Shown one piece after another: positions 23,656-35,816 of a DNA stretch of 64,000 bases. The translations under genes and the position numbers were made by a program. Every line of letters begins with the position of its first letter. The first letter of the stretch is position 1. Under the pieces are notes generated by a model that was not told the DNA's origin, searched no databases, and saw only the letters and a program-made list of their open reading frames with translations. Source of the stretch: Geranomyces variabilis (lineage: Eukaryota; Chytridiomycota; Chytridiomycetes; Spizellomycetales; Powellomycetaceae); contig JADGJP010000018.1 in NCBI GenBank assembly GCA_027603065.1, forward strand, positions 405,345-469,344, in the 5' to 3' direction.

Positions 23656-24873
23656 CTAGGGTGCGGACGGCGCGAGCGGTGCGCCGTCGCCAATTTCCCG
23701 ACGCCCATTCTTTTTTGGTGGGTTGCGGAACCACGAATGGTTGACCTCGTTTGTAGTCTTGGACGCGTAATATCGTACATCCGCCGGGATCGAGTCCTTT
23801 GGAATGATCCAGTCGAGATGCCTGCAGCCCAAAGGCGCAATCATGCGGATAGACGGCGAGGACAAGCGTTTCAAAGTGACGCCCTTGCGAAACATGGCAA
23901 ACGTCGTGTCGATCGGCGCCTCCAAGTAATGGTAGCACACTTGCCTGTACTCGAGGCAGTGGACGGGCGCTTTTACCCAGTGCTTCTCGTTTTCGATTTT
24001 GCCGTCCCGAATCTCTTCCAGCCAGTTGTCCCAGCGCAGCGAGCAGCCGACGTTGTAGAGCTCGCCGTGCTGCCTGAGCGCTTCGGCGTATACAACGAGA
24101 ATATCGCCTGGTCCGTCTCCGTCCAGCGGGACGTCCGGGTCGGTCCATATAAAGTTCTCGGCCTCGGTCGTGTTCATGTGGGCTGTGATGAGTTTGGCGA
24201 CATCTTTGTAAATCATGTCGAAAGGCGCATCCGCCGCTCGTGCTGCAGGGTGCAGAATGGTAATGCCGGAATCGTTCAGGCGCTTGAGAAAGTTGACGGC
24301 GGCGGGGAAGGTGGACGAGTCGTCGATAATGATGATTTCGAACGGCGTTTGGATGACGCGGTGCAGCGATCGAATGAACTCCAATAAATATGTAATTCTG
24401 TCTTTGAACTGAATGAAGATGGGAACACTATGGATGGTTTTGAAAAAAAAGGCCAACATTTTAGCAAAAACAACTCAGAAACAACACAGAAACCAGGGGT
24501 TTTTTTTTCTCTATTTTGATACTCACGGTGGCACTCCGGGAACGCGGATTCCACGAATATCGTGAACAGCATCTTTGCCGACCTTGCTGAGGTACACGGC
24601 CGATTTGAAAGGAAGAACCTCGTCAAGGCAGCCCAAGTCCTGCAACCGCAGAGGACCCGGATAGTCAAAGTCGCATCGATTTGGGCCTGGCCCAGCGACA
24701 AGCTGGATAGGTTCGCTGACGGCCGCGGAGCGGGAGGAGCGCAGGGCAAAGGCGCTCAACGCAGCGGTTCCGAGTAGGACCACGGCAAGCAAGGCCAGAA
24801 TGGCGAACCGGTAAGACCGGCCAGCAGCATGGCCGAGGGCGGAATAGCCAGCGGTGGCGGGAGCGATTGTCAT
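23656..24873 (-). CDS. Type II membrane glycosyltransferase (GT-A fold)
   Basis: Two exons (24873-24527, 24427-23656) join in phase to 372 residues. A short cytosolic tail precedes a signal anchor (FAILALLAVVLLGTAALSAF), as in Golgi enzymes. The lumenal part has the GT-A hallmarks FEIIIIDDSS (nucleotide-sugar strand), an acidic WTDPDVPLDGDG metal-site segment and later aromatic and His-rich acceptor-site segments. The exact sugar and linkage cannot be told. It is divergently transcribed from a nucleotide-sugar transporter, which would supply such an enzyme, so a shared Golgi glycosylation role is a fair inference. Confidence 0.75.
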
Positions 24874-25331
24874 TGCTTGAAGTTCGTTCGAAGCGAAATG
24901 AGGTGCGGTGGTCCCCGCCCGTCGTTGATACTTTTATGCGTCGTCCTCCCCCCCTTCCGTCCGACCGCCAGGCCGCCCCGACCGCAGTTTACCGCAGTGT
25001 CGGTGCGGGGGGCCAAGCCTGGCGGGCGGGAGGGGGCTCCACAGCCTCCACGAGAAACTTTTACGAGCAAAGGCCGCACGAAAGTTTGAATAAACAACGA
25101 AAAGCCGGACGGGGACTCTCCGAGTTGCGCGTTGTGCGCGTTTTCTTTCCCGCGACCCGACGCTCAACAACAACAACGAAACGGCCAAAGACAAACAACG
25201 TGCCAAGAGTCCCCGCTCCCCCTGCGAGGGGCGGAGACAAACGGAGACTCGGCTGGCCCCCTCGCCGTGAATGAACTGAGGAGAGCGTCTTGGGTTGGGC
25301 AGTCTCTGCCTTTTGTTTTTGGAACAATTCA

Positions 25332-26628
25332 ATGTCTGTCGCTAGAGGCGCCGCCGGTCGGGGAGCCTTGATTCCGTACCTTGCGCTGGGTGCCCTGGTG
25401 GTGCTCTCTAGTGCCAGCGCTCTCAGCTTGCGCCAGGCCAGGGACGGGACAGGGACAAACACCCGCGCCTTCTCCGTGTGGCAGGCCATCTTTCTGTCCG
25501 AAGTGCTCAAAGTCGCCATATCAGCGGTCGGCTTGGTGCTCGCCGATCCACCTGCAACAACGTCTCCTCCGACGGCGTGGCCAAAGGTCTCGGCTGTGTT
25601 TACTCGGGCCGACGCCTTTGCGCTGACGGTGCCGGCGTTATTATACCCCTTGCAAAATGCGCTAAACTATATGGCCGTCTCACAGTAAGTTTTTGTCTTG
25701 AGCATTTTTCCGTCCTTTGGTCGACAAAATGTCTCACTTCCCTTTACTTTGCTTCCTTTTCACCAGACTCCCAGCGGTGGTGTTCCAGACGGTGAATCAG
25801 ACAAAGATCTTGATGGCCGCAGTGTTCAGTATCCTGCTCCTGAAAACCGGACCCACCGCGCGGCAGTGGGTTGCACTCCTACTCCTGATGACCGGCGTCA
25901 TCGTGTCGGAGGCGCGATCGTCCCGCCCCGAAAGCGTCAACTATCTTTTCGGAATTCTTGCAGCCCTTGGCGCAACAATGCTGAGCGGATTCACGGGCGT
26001 ATATCTAGAGCGGTTTTTGACTGGTTCTAAAGTCTCTCTATGGACCCGCAACGCGCAGCTCGGAATATACTCGGCGGCCGTGTCGCTTGTCATCGGCGTA
26101 GGCTTGTTGGACTCGCAGCTGGACCCACCGCCGCGGTTTTTTGAGAATTTCAACGCCTGGACTTACGCCGCGATCAGCCTGCAAGCTGTGAGCGGGCTTG
26201 CGGTGGCTGTGGTGCTTCGTTACACTGGGTCAATCATGAAGAATTTCGCCTCATCGTTGGCGATCGTCTTGACTGCGATTCTCAGCCATTTTGCTTCTGG
26301 CTTTGAGTTGGGCTTGCATTTTGCTTTGGGTAAGTGCGCCAACAGACTAGACCAACTACACTCAATTTTTTTTTGTTAGTTGCAAATCTTGCTAACGTAC
26401 ACACCCACTCACACTCCCTTTCGTCTCGCAGGCACCGGCTTGATCTTTATCGCCACATGGCTTTACGTATACCGCAAACCGGACTCTGCATCCAGCGCAG
26501 ATGATTCGACTGTCTCGGTGCTCCGCATGGAAAGCTACAAGCTATTAGAGGACGAAGAAATTGGACGAGAGGAAATGGACGACGACAGCGCTGAACCGTC
26601 AGAGACGACGACAACGACAACGACCTAG
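25332..26628 (+). CDS. Golgi nucleotide-sugar transporter (SLC35A-like)
   Basis: Three exons (25332-25684, 25767-26329, 26432-26628) join in phase to 370 residues. About ten hydrophobic helices are visible, together with family signatures: LLYPLQNALNYMAVSQL, VVFQTVNQTKILMAAVFS, SGFTGVYLERFL and GSIMKNFASSLAIVLTAILS. These fit the UDP-Gal/UDP-GlcNAc/CMP-sialate transporter branch, which exchanges nucleotide sugar for nucleotide monophosphate in the Golgi. The cytosolic tail is acidic and ends in a run of threonines. It shares a 458-bp divergent upstream region with the glycosyltransferase. Confidence 0.9.
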
Positions 26629-26858
26629 ATATATGGGCACGCTTGAGAGCGGGTACGGCGTAGACAGAGATATCGTAGTTTGTGTTAGAGAGCGGCGAGA
26701 GTTTGGTGCGTATTGCGGTATGACGCAACGTAGAGAATTTTTTATTTTTGGAAGGCATCTCAAACAATGCAGAGAAATAATATTAGAATGTACAAGGATA
26801 GATGTATATAAGAGGCACACTGGTTGGGGGGTCCCCCGCCTCAACGAATGTAAGACAT

Positions 26859-28702
26859 TCATTGAACAAACGAGGGGATGACAAACAGATAGAGGAGCAC
26901 GGTCAGCACAGCGCCGGGAACGGCGATGGCGTAGTTCCAAAATAAGAGATTTGCAATATCTTTCTCGCCCTTTCCGTGAAGCTCGGCAATGACGGCGAGG
27001 TTGAGCGCCGGCGGCGTACTTGATTCCATGAGCAGCACAGACACCAGCATTGGATCGGCGGGCGCAATGTGCGCGGCTTTGAGCAGCCCGACAAACGCGA
27101 GGCCGATCAGCGGGCCGAGGAAAAGCCTGCAAAAGACGACAAAGGCTATGGCGCGATTCGGCATTGTCGTTGTGGCGTCGCGTGTTGGTCCGCGCTGCAG
27201 ACGGCCGCCGAGCTGTATCAGCTGGAATGGAATGGATGTCTCGCCGACTTGTGTGAGGCTCGCGCCGATCGACGAGCCTGCGCTGCGAAAGAAGAATGTC
27301 TGGAACTAAAAGCGTGCGAGAGAGAGCGAGAGTTTTAGCAATGACACCTAGGAAGGTAACAAAACATAAAATAATAACTGTCCCAAAAAAAATGCCACCA
27401 CCTACCGAAGGGTGAAATCCAACGATCAGTGCCAGAATAGCCGAGGCGAACGGAGGGTTCATAAAGTCGCAAATCTTGTCTATGAAATGCTTAAACGGCG
27501 ATCCCGGGCTGCGGGCCTTTTCATATGCCGGAGGGCCCGGTGATAGCGGGGCCGCGTTTGAGTCATCGTTTGGAGGAGTCTTGTCGCCGCCGTCCCGCTT
27601 GATTAGTGGAAGGCCCTCTGTCTCCTCGATTAGTGATGCGCGCCGGTGGATCCCGGTGTCGGAGTCTCGCCGCGCGACTGGTGCGGGAAGGTCGGGCAAG
27701 ACTGGCAGCGGGCGGCCAAGCGAGGTGCCGCTCCGTATAGACGTGAGTGAAATAAACGAGTCGTTGCGAGCAAATGGACGAAGCTCCAAGTCTTCGTCGT
27801 GATGAGATCGCTCCTCCATCCGACTCGTCGCTTGAATGGCGGCGCCGCCCGGAACTGTGTCATGATCGCTACCGGGTGGTGCGCTTGCGCTGGCGTCCAC
27901 ATCAGATGCTGGAGAGGTGCCCTGCATAGCCTTCTCCGCTGGAGCATCGAGCAGGCGATAGCCGATGCTCCACCGAAATACATGTGAGAACAGCGTGAAG
28001 AAAAGGGCCATGCTGACTCCGCTCGCTACCGCTTCGGCGGGAGTTTGATTGTTGTATTGAAACAGAAGAGGCGTAAATGGAGTGAGGGCCGTTAGGATCG
28101 GAACGGGGATTGTGACGGTGTTTGTGAATACGATTGCAGCTGTGATGAAGCGCTCGTTTTGGACACTGAGGCGGAGAAATCGACAGCCGAGTAGCGCCAG
28201 TGCGTAGGAGATGAGGGAGGAGAACACAAACAAAGCGGGGATTGGCCATAATCTGCGGAAAATGGCGCAAAGGGAGGCAGGGGAGGGAGGGGACCGGGTT
28301 AGCCAGGCTTGGGCACCGGCACGGGTTGGATGCAAGGGACGGCCGCCCGTGTCCCGTCGCGCCGCTGGGCGTGGCATAAAACAAAAACTTATGAAATAAA
28401 CCGCTGAGCGTCGACGGTTGAGGCAATCTTCGAAAAGATGAGCGCGGGAGTGAGCAGCCAGAAACTGACCTTGGCCAAACCCTAGGCGACCGCGAAAAGG
28501 AATACGAAAAAAAAAGGGTTAGGACATGGGAGTTTCAATGAAGTTTGTATGCAAGCTGAAAGAAGCTGCTGCTGCCCGTTACCTTTTGCAAGTCGGGCTT
28601 TAGAATCCCGATTCGTCCCAGCGCGGCTCCGCTGAGGGTTGTAATCAGGATTTCGGCGTTTGCCTGCAACGTTGGCACAAGGATATTGAAAAAGGGGCTC
28701 AT
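26859..28702 (-). CDS. Auxin-efflux-carrier family (PIN-like) membrane transporter
   Basis: Four exons (28702-28583, 28481-28402, 28252-27406, 27305-26859) join in phase to 497 residues. Five N-terminal helices (TPALIFSKIAS, LWPIPALFVFSSLISYALALL, FTNTVTIPVPILTAL) and five C-terminal helices (FASAILALIVGFHPS, FRLFLGPLIGLAFVGLL, LLMESSTPPALNLAVIAELHG) flank a long, charged, Ser/Pro-rich cytosolic loop. This is the classic AEC layout found in fungi such as yeast Ecm3-like proteins; the substrate is unknown. The second intron uses a weak GTTTAT donor, chosen because it restores the conserved junction RLWPIP. Confidence 0.85.
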
Positions 28703-29655
28703 ATGTGGGCTGGGCGGCGGCGGCGGCGGGGGGTAAGAAAGTGTGTACAAGAAGGCAGGGCTGATCGGGCCGACGTGGGCGGATGTATATGCATGTAGCA
28801 CCAGCAGGGCAGCGAGTGAGTGGCGAGAGAGAGGGAGTAGGGGTGGGTTGTAAGGAATTTATATAGTGGGTCTATTTCTATCATTTTTTCCTGAGACGCG
28901 GGACGACTATAATGAAGATAGTGATGATGATAATGCGTGCGGGAGAGAGAGGTTCTGAGTGCATGTGTGGGGGGGCGGCGGGGGGACGGGGTCCGATTCC
29001 ATGCCGACACATGGAACGTTCGCTGTAAGAAAAAAAGAAAAAGGAAAGAAAGTCAGAGCAACCAAGCCATTGCCGAGCCATTGTCCATTGATGTCCATTG
29101 TTTGATAGCGTTGCATTGCGTTGCGTTGCCGCGTGTGAAATGGCGCGACAGTGGCGCACGGGCAAATGGGGAATCGAATCATCCCGCAAAAATGAGAAGA
29201 GCCGGGCCCCTCCGAACTCTTATCATAAAGCATTTATTTCCATTATCCTTACTTTCCCTACTGCTTAACTTACGATAATAGATCTTGTTTTGTTTTCACG
29301 CCGCCCCCCCATCAAGTGCAAAACACGCGGGGATGGATGGGGTCCCTCGAGGGAATCAGAGTGGCTGCCTGGCTGGCTGGCTGCGGCACCACGTTGGTGC
29401 AGCAACTGGATCTGGCAACAAAACGTGCGCTGTCAAAAACGCTGTGGGTGCGCTGATTGCGCTTCGGCCCTTTTGCTTCCTCATACGTTTATGTGTATAT
29501 AACTCTCTTCTTTTGCATCATTCCCCCCCGCCTCTCCCCGCCTATTCCCCCTGCTCCCCAGATTGTCCCTGTGCTTCCGTCGCCCCACGCCGGCCCGCCG
29601 CGCAGACACTCCAACCCACCCAGCCCAAACTCATCCCCATCCCATCCATCCAAGC
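28703..29655. other. Intergenic stretch
   Basis: About 950 bp with no supported gene. It should contain the promoter of the AEC transporter (minus) and of the former secreted-protein gene (plus). Confidence 0.4.
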
Positions 29656-31429
29656 ATGCGAAAGACCCTTTTGTACGCTGTGCTCACCACTAGCATTGCA
29701 ATGTTGACCGTCGCTGCCCCGAGCGAAACCGGAGCGATTCAGAGAACCTTTGTGTCGGCTGCTCCTGGTCAAACCCCAAACGTGCAACAGACCGGACCCA
29801 ATGACAATGCAATGCCGACGCCAACACCGTCCCCGATCAGCGCATCCAGCGGATCCAGCCCATTGCCATCATCATCGCCTGGCCCGGCAGAACCGCAGTT
29901 TGGAGTTCCACAGGAAATCCTCGGTGGAATGCAGCGCACCGATTTTGATTTCGCCGACGGTCTCGCGATCGACCTGTTTTCCCCAAAGCCTCGCACTTTG
30001 ATCGTGACGCAGAACAAGAGTCCCTCTGCTCCCGGCACTTTGGTGACTGGCGCGCCGGGAGGGCCATGGCTTGCCGTGCTGCCCTACTCGTATGTTTTGT
30101 AACTCAACGAGTCGGACGTGACCGACCTGGTTGCCAAGGTCGAGCTTCCTTACGACCCCGTCGCCTTGGCCAAGATGGGCCTGACCGAAGACAACACCTT
30201 TGTCGGAGTCTTCAGCCCGACTACGGGAGGCTGGGTCATTGATGAAACGCAACGCAACGTTCACCGCACGGAAAACAAAACGCGGATCATCAACATGAAC
30301 TCGTACGATGGCGAGTACCAGGTAAGAGCAAGCAGATGTCAGGGGGAGCCCGGGTAGTTCTTCCCCGACAACCAAACTTCAGTCCTAGCTGACGCAACCC
30401 CCGATCCCCTAGCTTCTTGCTCGCAATACAACAGACACTGCCGACATCTTTCTTCAATACGGCCAGGGTGCCTCCCGCGAGTTGCAAGTCATCCGCGGCG
30501 GAGCTCTGCAAGAGGGCGTGTGGGTTGATGGTTTGAAGCTGTCGGCTCGAGTGGACGGCACTGGCACTGTCAGAGTAAATGCCGACTTTGGATCCATAAA
30601 GGCACCACTTCCCGCGGGCTTCCGTCCCGTTACGACGTTTAGCTACGTCGTGAATTCCAGCGATGCCACTGTCAAGGCGAGCGTCGACATCAACATTCCA
30701 TGTTAGTAAAGGAATTAAAGAGAAAGTGCAAGGCAAGGCGAGCTCGTGGTTTTCAGTAATGCTGATCTGTCCTGCGTTTTTCCTTCAACAGTCAAGCCTA
30801 CCTTTCTGGCAACTCAACAGATTGACTCGACAAACTTGCGCGTAGCCCGTCTGGACCCGGGCATCTAGTCTTTCGTTGTCGACACGACCGGCCAGAGACT
30901 GGACACTGAACGCAAGTTTGCGGTGCTGGAAAAACAGCCGAGTCTCGACGGCGAATGGCTGCTCGTCGTCGGGGCAAACGGAACGAACGGCGGCTCGAGC
31001 GGCACTGTCGGACAGACGAGCAACGGCGGAGCAACCGTCGAATCGAGTGGCACTGTCGGACAAACGAGCAACGGCGGAGCAACAGTCGAATCGAGTGGCA
31101 TCCATGGAACGCCCGATAACGGGGGAGCACAGGTCGAATCGAAGGGCACGGACGGAGCATCCGGTATCGGAGCAGAGGTTATTAGCGGGACTTTCCGCCT
31201 CTCGCCCCGCAATGTGCGCGGCGTAGTCGCGGGGTTGGCTGCGGTCACTGTGAGTGTAGTGCGTTGCGCTCCCTGTAAAAAATATAGTAAAAATAGGCAA
31301 CAGACAGGCTCTTTTGTACATATTAAAAAAAGGGAAACCGCCAACTCACGCGCATCGGGGACAGCTTTGCCCGGAGGCGCGCATCGTCTGCCATGCGGTT
31401 TCAGTGATTTTCAGCCAGGCCTGTTCTGA
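29656..31429 (+). pseudogene. Secreted/anchored Ser-Gly-rich protein with two in-frame stops
   Basis: A signal peptide (MRKTLLYAVLTTSIAMLTVA) starts a protein of three exons (about 29656-30321, 30412-30701, 30792 on). The frame is otherwise open, but TAA at 30100-30102 and TAG at 30866-30868 interrupt it in the same frame, each inside sequence that looks conserved and coding on both sides. The C-terminal part has two copies of SSGTVGQTSNGGATVE and then a hydrophobic segment, suggesting a wall or membrane anchor. Family not recognised. Neither stop can be removed by a frame-compatible intron, and other genes here show no sign of codon reassignment, so recent decay is likely. Confidence 0.6.
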
Positions 31430-32378
31430 ATCACAATGGCCCCCAATACTCTTCGTCCCTTCTCCATATTGCGGATCAGCAAGACGTCAAGCAGGGAACC
31501 ATCCCACTCATTCTCCTCTGGATCATAGCGAACTTTACGGGTCTGCAAATGGAGCCAATGATGGTATCCAGCTGCCAGAAACTTAAAATGGGTCTTCCGG
31601 ACCTCATCCGGATGGCATTCTGGGAGGGATTCCTGTAGGCTGGGTTCACCTGGTGACACATAGGCAAGGTCTCCATAGTCTTCCCAGCTGAAGCCGCCAG
31701 ATAGGATGTGTAGTCTCATCAGAAGTTCCACAGTTGTGTCAGCATTGTTGTCATTGAGGTGGTGCGAGGTGACGACTTTGTACTGGCTGCAAAGAACTTC
31801 AGGAATGCACAGCCGGCTGAGCATAGAGTTAATTTCATCAGGAGACATAGTGCCGTTGATGTCAATGTCATCCAGTGCTGGCGTAGGAGCAAGGATGAGA
31901 GGGCATCTGAACCCTGTCATGTCAATGATGCGTTTGTAGCATGATGATGCATCAGCACGTGGAATGTAAATCAGCACCTTCATGGAGTTTGACAGCAGTT
32001 CCAGGTCCATGTCGAGTGTTTCCCAAAAGCAATCAGAGAGGTCATCATAATTGGTCTGGTAATCGGTGCTTGCAAGGTGCTGAGCCGAGACGGAAGCCTG
32101 CAAGTCCGACAGAAATCCAAACTCGGACGTCAAGTGCAGGATAGACAAGGTATTCCAGATGCGGTATGGCCGAAAGTCGATAGCTTGTACCGTCTACGTG
32201 AACAACGAAACAATTAGGTTTTCTCTTTCTAAGAAGTTGCCAAAGGGAAATATTGCACCTCGACTTCAAGCACGCCCGTATGGTGGCGATAGGTCTCAAC
32301 TGACATACACAGGTCACCGAGGGATGTGAAGTCTCGAGCGAAGACGCGTGCTCTTGCAGCAACAGCAGAGCTAGGCAT
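31411..32378 (-). CDS. Unknown protein, copy A of a duplicated family
   Basis: Exons 32378-32259 and 32193-31411 join in phase to 300 residues. The protein is soluble-looking, with no signal peptide or TM, and segments such as MTGFRCPLILAPTPALDD and LHILSGGFSWEDYGDL. I do not recognise a domain. Copy B at 40122-41095 has the same exon structure and is largely identical in protein sequence. Intact frames in both copies suggest function. Its 3' end overlaps the end of the neighbouring pseudogene frame by about 19 bp. Confidence 0.65.
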
Positions 32379-33538
32379 GGCGCTGCGAGAATGCCGGGTA
32401 ACTGAAATCGACGGGAAGGCAGCCGGTATCACGGCAGGCTTGCGGCGGGAATGGTGAGAATCTGAAAACGCGGCGCGAACGGGGCACGAGGAAGGAGGAA
32501 CACGCTGCTCTCTAACCGCATTGTTCCATGTTGACAAAAGGGCGGCCTCCCTGCCACTTCGGCGCCGTCAACCGACGGCCTCGTTCTTGCGGTCCTCCAA
32601 CCCGAACCAAACAACCAGCCGCGCCTGTGTCAGAAGAACGAGAAACTGATGGTCCCAGACGTTCCTCATGGGGGTCGCAGCTCGGCGACATATTAGACCG
32701 CAATCTTTGGCCGCCACCGAGACTTTTGTCGCAAGCCGTGGCGGCCATCGCCCCCGCCAAACGAGAGTGAGCTTGACTGCTCAGCCCGGGTTTATATCGC
32801 TAACGGAGGCCGCTGGCTGATTCGATCTTTCACGCCGCTGAGATTCTGGGCCGAAATTCGTACGGCGCTCGGCAACACGTTCAACGAAGCGAGTAAACTT
32901 TCGGCTGATCTGCCGTGGGGAGAGTACTGTATCGCCTATCTGACTTGCATATTGATGATTATTCGAAGGGTTCTCGCCGCCCGTCCCGAAACCCCAGGTG
33001 CTCCGCGCCTTCATGGAGAGCTCATTTTCCGACGCTGAGCTGCCCATCTCAGAAGGGTACGGAAAGCATCCCGGAGAAAACTTACAGGGCCCAAGAGTTT
33101 CTTGTCGCTCAAAGCCGGAATTTGGCGGAGGACATTCCTGCCGGCGTGCATATTACTTTTTCTGACAATGGCTTCGTACCGAACGAGCCGAGATACGTCA
33201 GCGCCGTACGATCAGGCGCCTTTGTTCCGGTGACTCAAGTCGCGCATGTGAACGATCCCTCTGTGCGATACGCTCTGTGCGATACGCTCGCAAAGAGCTC
33301 CCCCTGAAGTGTCGGGAAAACGGCATCGCAGGCGTGAGGAAGCGCGAAAATGGAAATCATCGAGCCTTGACCATCCTCATTTGGTCAAACTTCACGCGTC
33401 ACACACTTGCCACCACTCGGTCTATTTGATCATGTCCCCGTTCGCGCATTATCCGTCGTTGCGCGACTTTATGGACAATCCCAACCGCTCTAATTGGTGG
33501 ATGTCTCGAAGCGCGACCGAGCGAGTTTCATTGATCTA

Positions 33539-33642
33539 CAGCCAGTGGACCAAAGTCGGAGACCCCCTCACAGCAGCCGCCGCGCAGTGCACTCTTCCGG
33601 TGAAAACATTAGGAGGGGTCTCGGACTTTTGTCCACTGGCTG
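33539..33642. mobile_element. Tc1/mariner-type MITE, copy 1
   Basis: A 104-bp element with about 30-bp inverted termini starting CAGCCAGTGGACCAAAGTCG, flanked on both sides by TA. Terminal sequence and TA duplication fit non-autonomous Tc1/mariner elements. It sits in the kinase pseudogene. Confidence 0.85.
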
Positions 33643-33908
33643 TATACTGCTCGGTGGCCTTGGAACTGCTGTTGTTGAGCCATGGGAAGACGACGCGAAA
33701 ACTGTTCAAAGGTGGGTACGCGCATTTACATATTTGAACGAGCACGTCGCATGGCTTGGCCTTCCCGACGACTCCGCCGCCAATATCTGTGAAACCCACG
33801 GTTGCCTCGTACACAGTGTGCGAATTACTTGACATAGCTCAGCGACGGGTAGCATTAACATTCTCATTTGCGTGGACTAGGAACCACGATCACGGGGTTT
33901 CGGATGTA

Positions 33909-34006
33909 CAGCCAGTGGACAAAAGTCGGAGACCCCCACAGCCGCCGTACAGTGCACTCTTCCTGTGACAGTTTTACGGGGGTCTCCGACTTTTGTCCAC
34001 TGGCTG
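33909..34006. mobile_element. Tc1/mariner-type MITE, copy 2
   Basis: A 98-bp element of the same family and orientation as copy 1, with termini CAGCCAGTGGACAAAAGTCG and flanking TA dinucleotides. It is the second insertion in the same kinase pseudogene, about 270 bp further on. Confidence 0.85.
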
Positions 34007-35141
34007 TATAATTGGATGTCGTGCTTGACTGCAACTCTCACACAAAGCATCGCGACATATGGAGACGTTCACCCTCTGTTCACGGACTTCGGAGCTTCCA
34101 ACGGATTCGGCTTGTCGCAGAGCAGCGGATCATCTACCAGTTGCGGGGGAAACGAACGAAGCAAGTCGGAGTCGCCGCTAATCTGAATGCGATTTTCATT
34201 CCCTTCCTCAATACGGTTCAGGATCCATCGCCGTTCGCAACCGCCGCCTCAATCCGTCGCATGCTGCAAGAAGATCCGGCAACCCGCATAACTGCTCAGC
34301 CAGCGTGGCGCGCACTGCGGGAGGGGAGACGGGAGATGCACTGCTCCACCATTCCCAGATCCCCCGCCGCTTCATCCGAGTCACTGGCGCACCCTTCGGA
34401 ATCGGGCTCGTCCTCTGAAGAGTCCTCCGGGGCAGAGGCAGGAGACTCCGACGAAGAAGTGGACTCGCTGTGGCCGGCGGCTGTGCGACCAGGAGTAATG
34501 GGGTTCATACTACAGCCAATCCAAAGCAACAGTGGCGCATACCAATGTAACCTCTCCCCAGCCTCAAACCCCGCCTGGGTACTTTTCAGTTTTGACGGCC
34601 TCGTTTTTGAATGAGTTTCGGCATACCAAGTGCAGTATAGGCGTTTTATTTCACTTAATATACATTCCCTTCACACATGTGATGAAAGGTTGTCAGCGGC
34701 TATGTAATGTCAGCGAGGAACACAGTCAGTGGCAGTATCAGTTGCAATTTCAAACATAGGGAGAGCTAGATTTCTTAACGGCTACGGGTAACGCAAAACA
34801 CAGCGAGTGCCCGCGGGATCGGGAGCAAACCGAAAAAGGAGTAAAAGAAACAGGTCTGGATGCAGGTCTGGATGGGCTTGGTGTGCATGCCCGTGCAGTC
34901 AATGACACGACATTGTGCCTTGTACGCCAGCAAGGACTGAGGCTCGCTGGATCTCTAGTCTGAAGGGTTGGATGTAAACTGTGCAAATGCACTATGCTGC
35001 ACGTCGACTGGCGCCGCTTCCTTTCCCTCGCTCATATGCAGCACGGCGGACTTTTGGCCACATACATTGGAGCATAATGCGAGGTCGCCAAATAGTCGGC
35101 TATCATCAAAGCACCTGGTAACATGGGATCTTTCCAGAGTG

Positions 35142-35521
35142 TCACCCTTGGCCGGTAGCGGCGGCGGCAACGACCTCGGTGGTATTTTCTTGTTGCGGGG
35201 CGGCAGCGGCAAGCCTGGCGGCTTCCTCCTCCTTCGCGCGTCTTCTGGCCATGTACACAGCGTCCCTGCGCTTGCGCTCCAGCAGTTCTTTGGCGTAAGC
35301 GTCCCTCTCCCTTTCCAGCTGTTCCCAGCGACGGTCGGCAGCGGCTTCGATGTTGGCGGGGAAGCGAACCTTCTTTTTGGTCGGAGCTGTAGCGACAGCA
35401 GCGGCAGAGGGCGAGGAGCGGAGGTGGAAGGTGCGGAGGGGCAGGCAGGAAGGCAAGGCGCTACGGGGAGCTGTAGAAAGGGTTGTTGTTGTTGTGGCGA
35501 GGTGTCAGTAGCACTGGTCAT
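35142..35521 (-). CDS. Small coiled-coil protein with possible mitochondrial presequence
   Basis: A tiny first exon (35521-35515, encoding MT plus one base) spliced to 35470-35142 gives 111 residues in phase. The intron has a TACTGAC branch-point-like site and a CTACAG acceptor. The N-terminus is rich in Arg, Ser and Leu and lacks acids (RSALPSCLPLRTFHLRSS), like a mitochondrial targeting sequence. A charged helix follows (about 45-90, WEQLERERDAYAKELLERK) and then a low-complexity tail. This could be a small mitochondrial ribosomal or assembly protein, but I cannot name it. Confidence 0.45.
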
Positions 35522-35816
35522 TAGCGGGAGATAGCTTGGAAAGGCAGTGACCGACCGTAAGGACTCAGAAAATTGCGTAAGCGTTAGTCAGCCAGCCGTG
35601 ACATCACCGGGCGTCACTTGCTTCCCTTGCTCTCTTGAGTGTTGACCAACGAATCTTCTGCTGCATTTGCCATCAACTTAGCTGACCAAAGGCCCGTAGT
35701 TTGTTTGCAAATGGAACCCCAAGGTTATATCGCTCGCCAAAACATTTGACGCACCACTGTCCCGATGGTCTGTACTGAGGTCGACTCCTGTATCATCCGC
35801 AGAAAAGCTCACGGAC

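Larger units (their letters stand above)
32800..34614 (+). pseudogene. Protein kinase pseudogene interrupted by two MITEs
   Basis: Kinase-domain pieces lie in order on the plus strand but in several frames: the N-lobe segment LDHPHLVKLHASHTC with YLIMSPFAHYPSLRDFM (33361-33480), an activation-segment match VHPLFTDFGASNGF (about 34072-34116) and a C-lobe segment RMLQEDPATRITAQPAW (about 34259-34306), followed by an acidic Ser-rich tail. Stop codons and frame changes occur between them, and MITEs are inserted at 33539 and 33909. The upstream part (32800-33300) is open in pieces and may be the former N-terminal region. No functional product is expected. Confidence 0.65.

Noticed and set aside
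30078-30102. A 22-nt GTATGT...CGAG intron that would remove the TAA stop at 30100
   Set aside because: Removing 22 nt shifts the frame away from the downstream conserved sequence, and the size is far below other introns here.
29656-30868. Stop-codon reassignment to explain the in-frame TAA and TAG
   Set aside because: All other long genes use these codons only as terminators, so local decay is the simpler reading.
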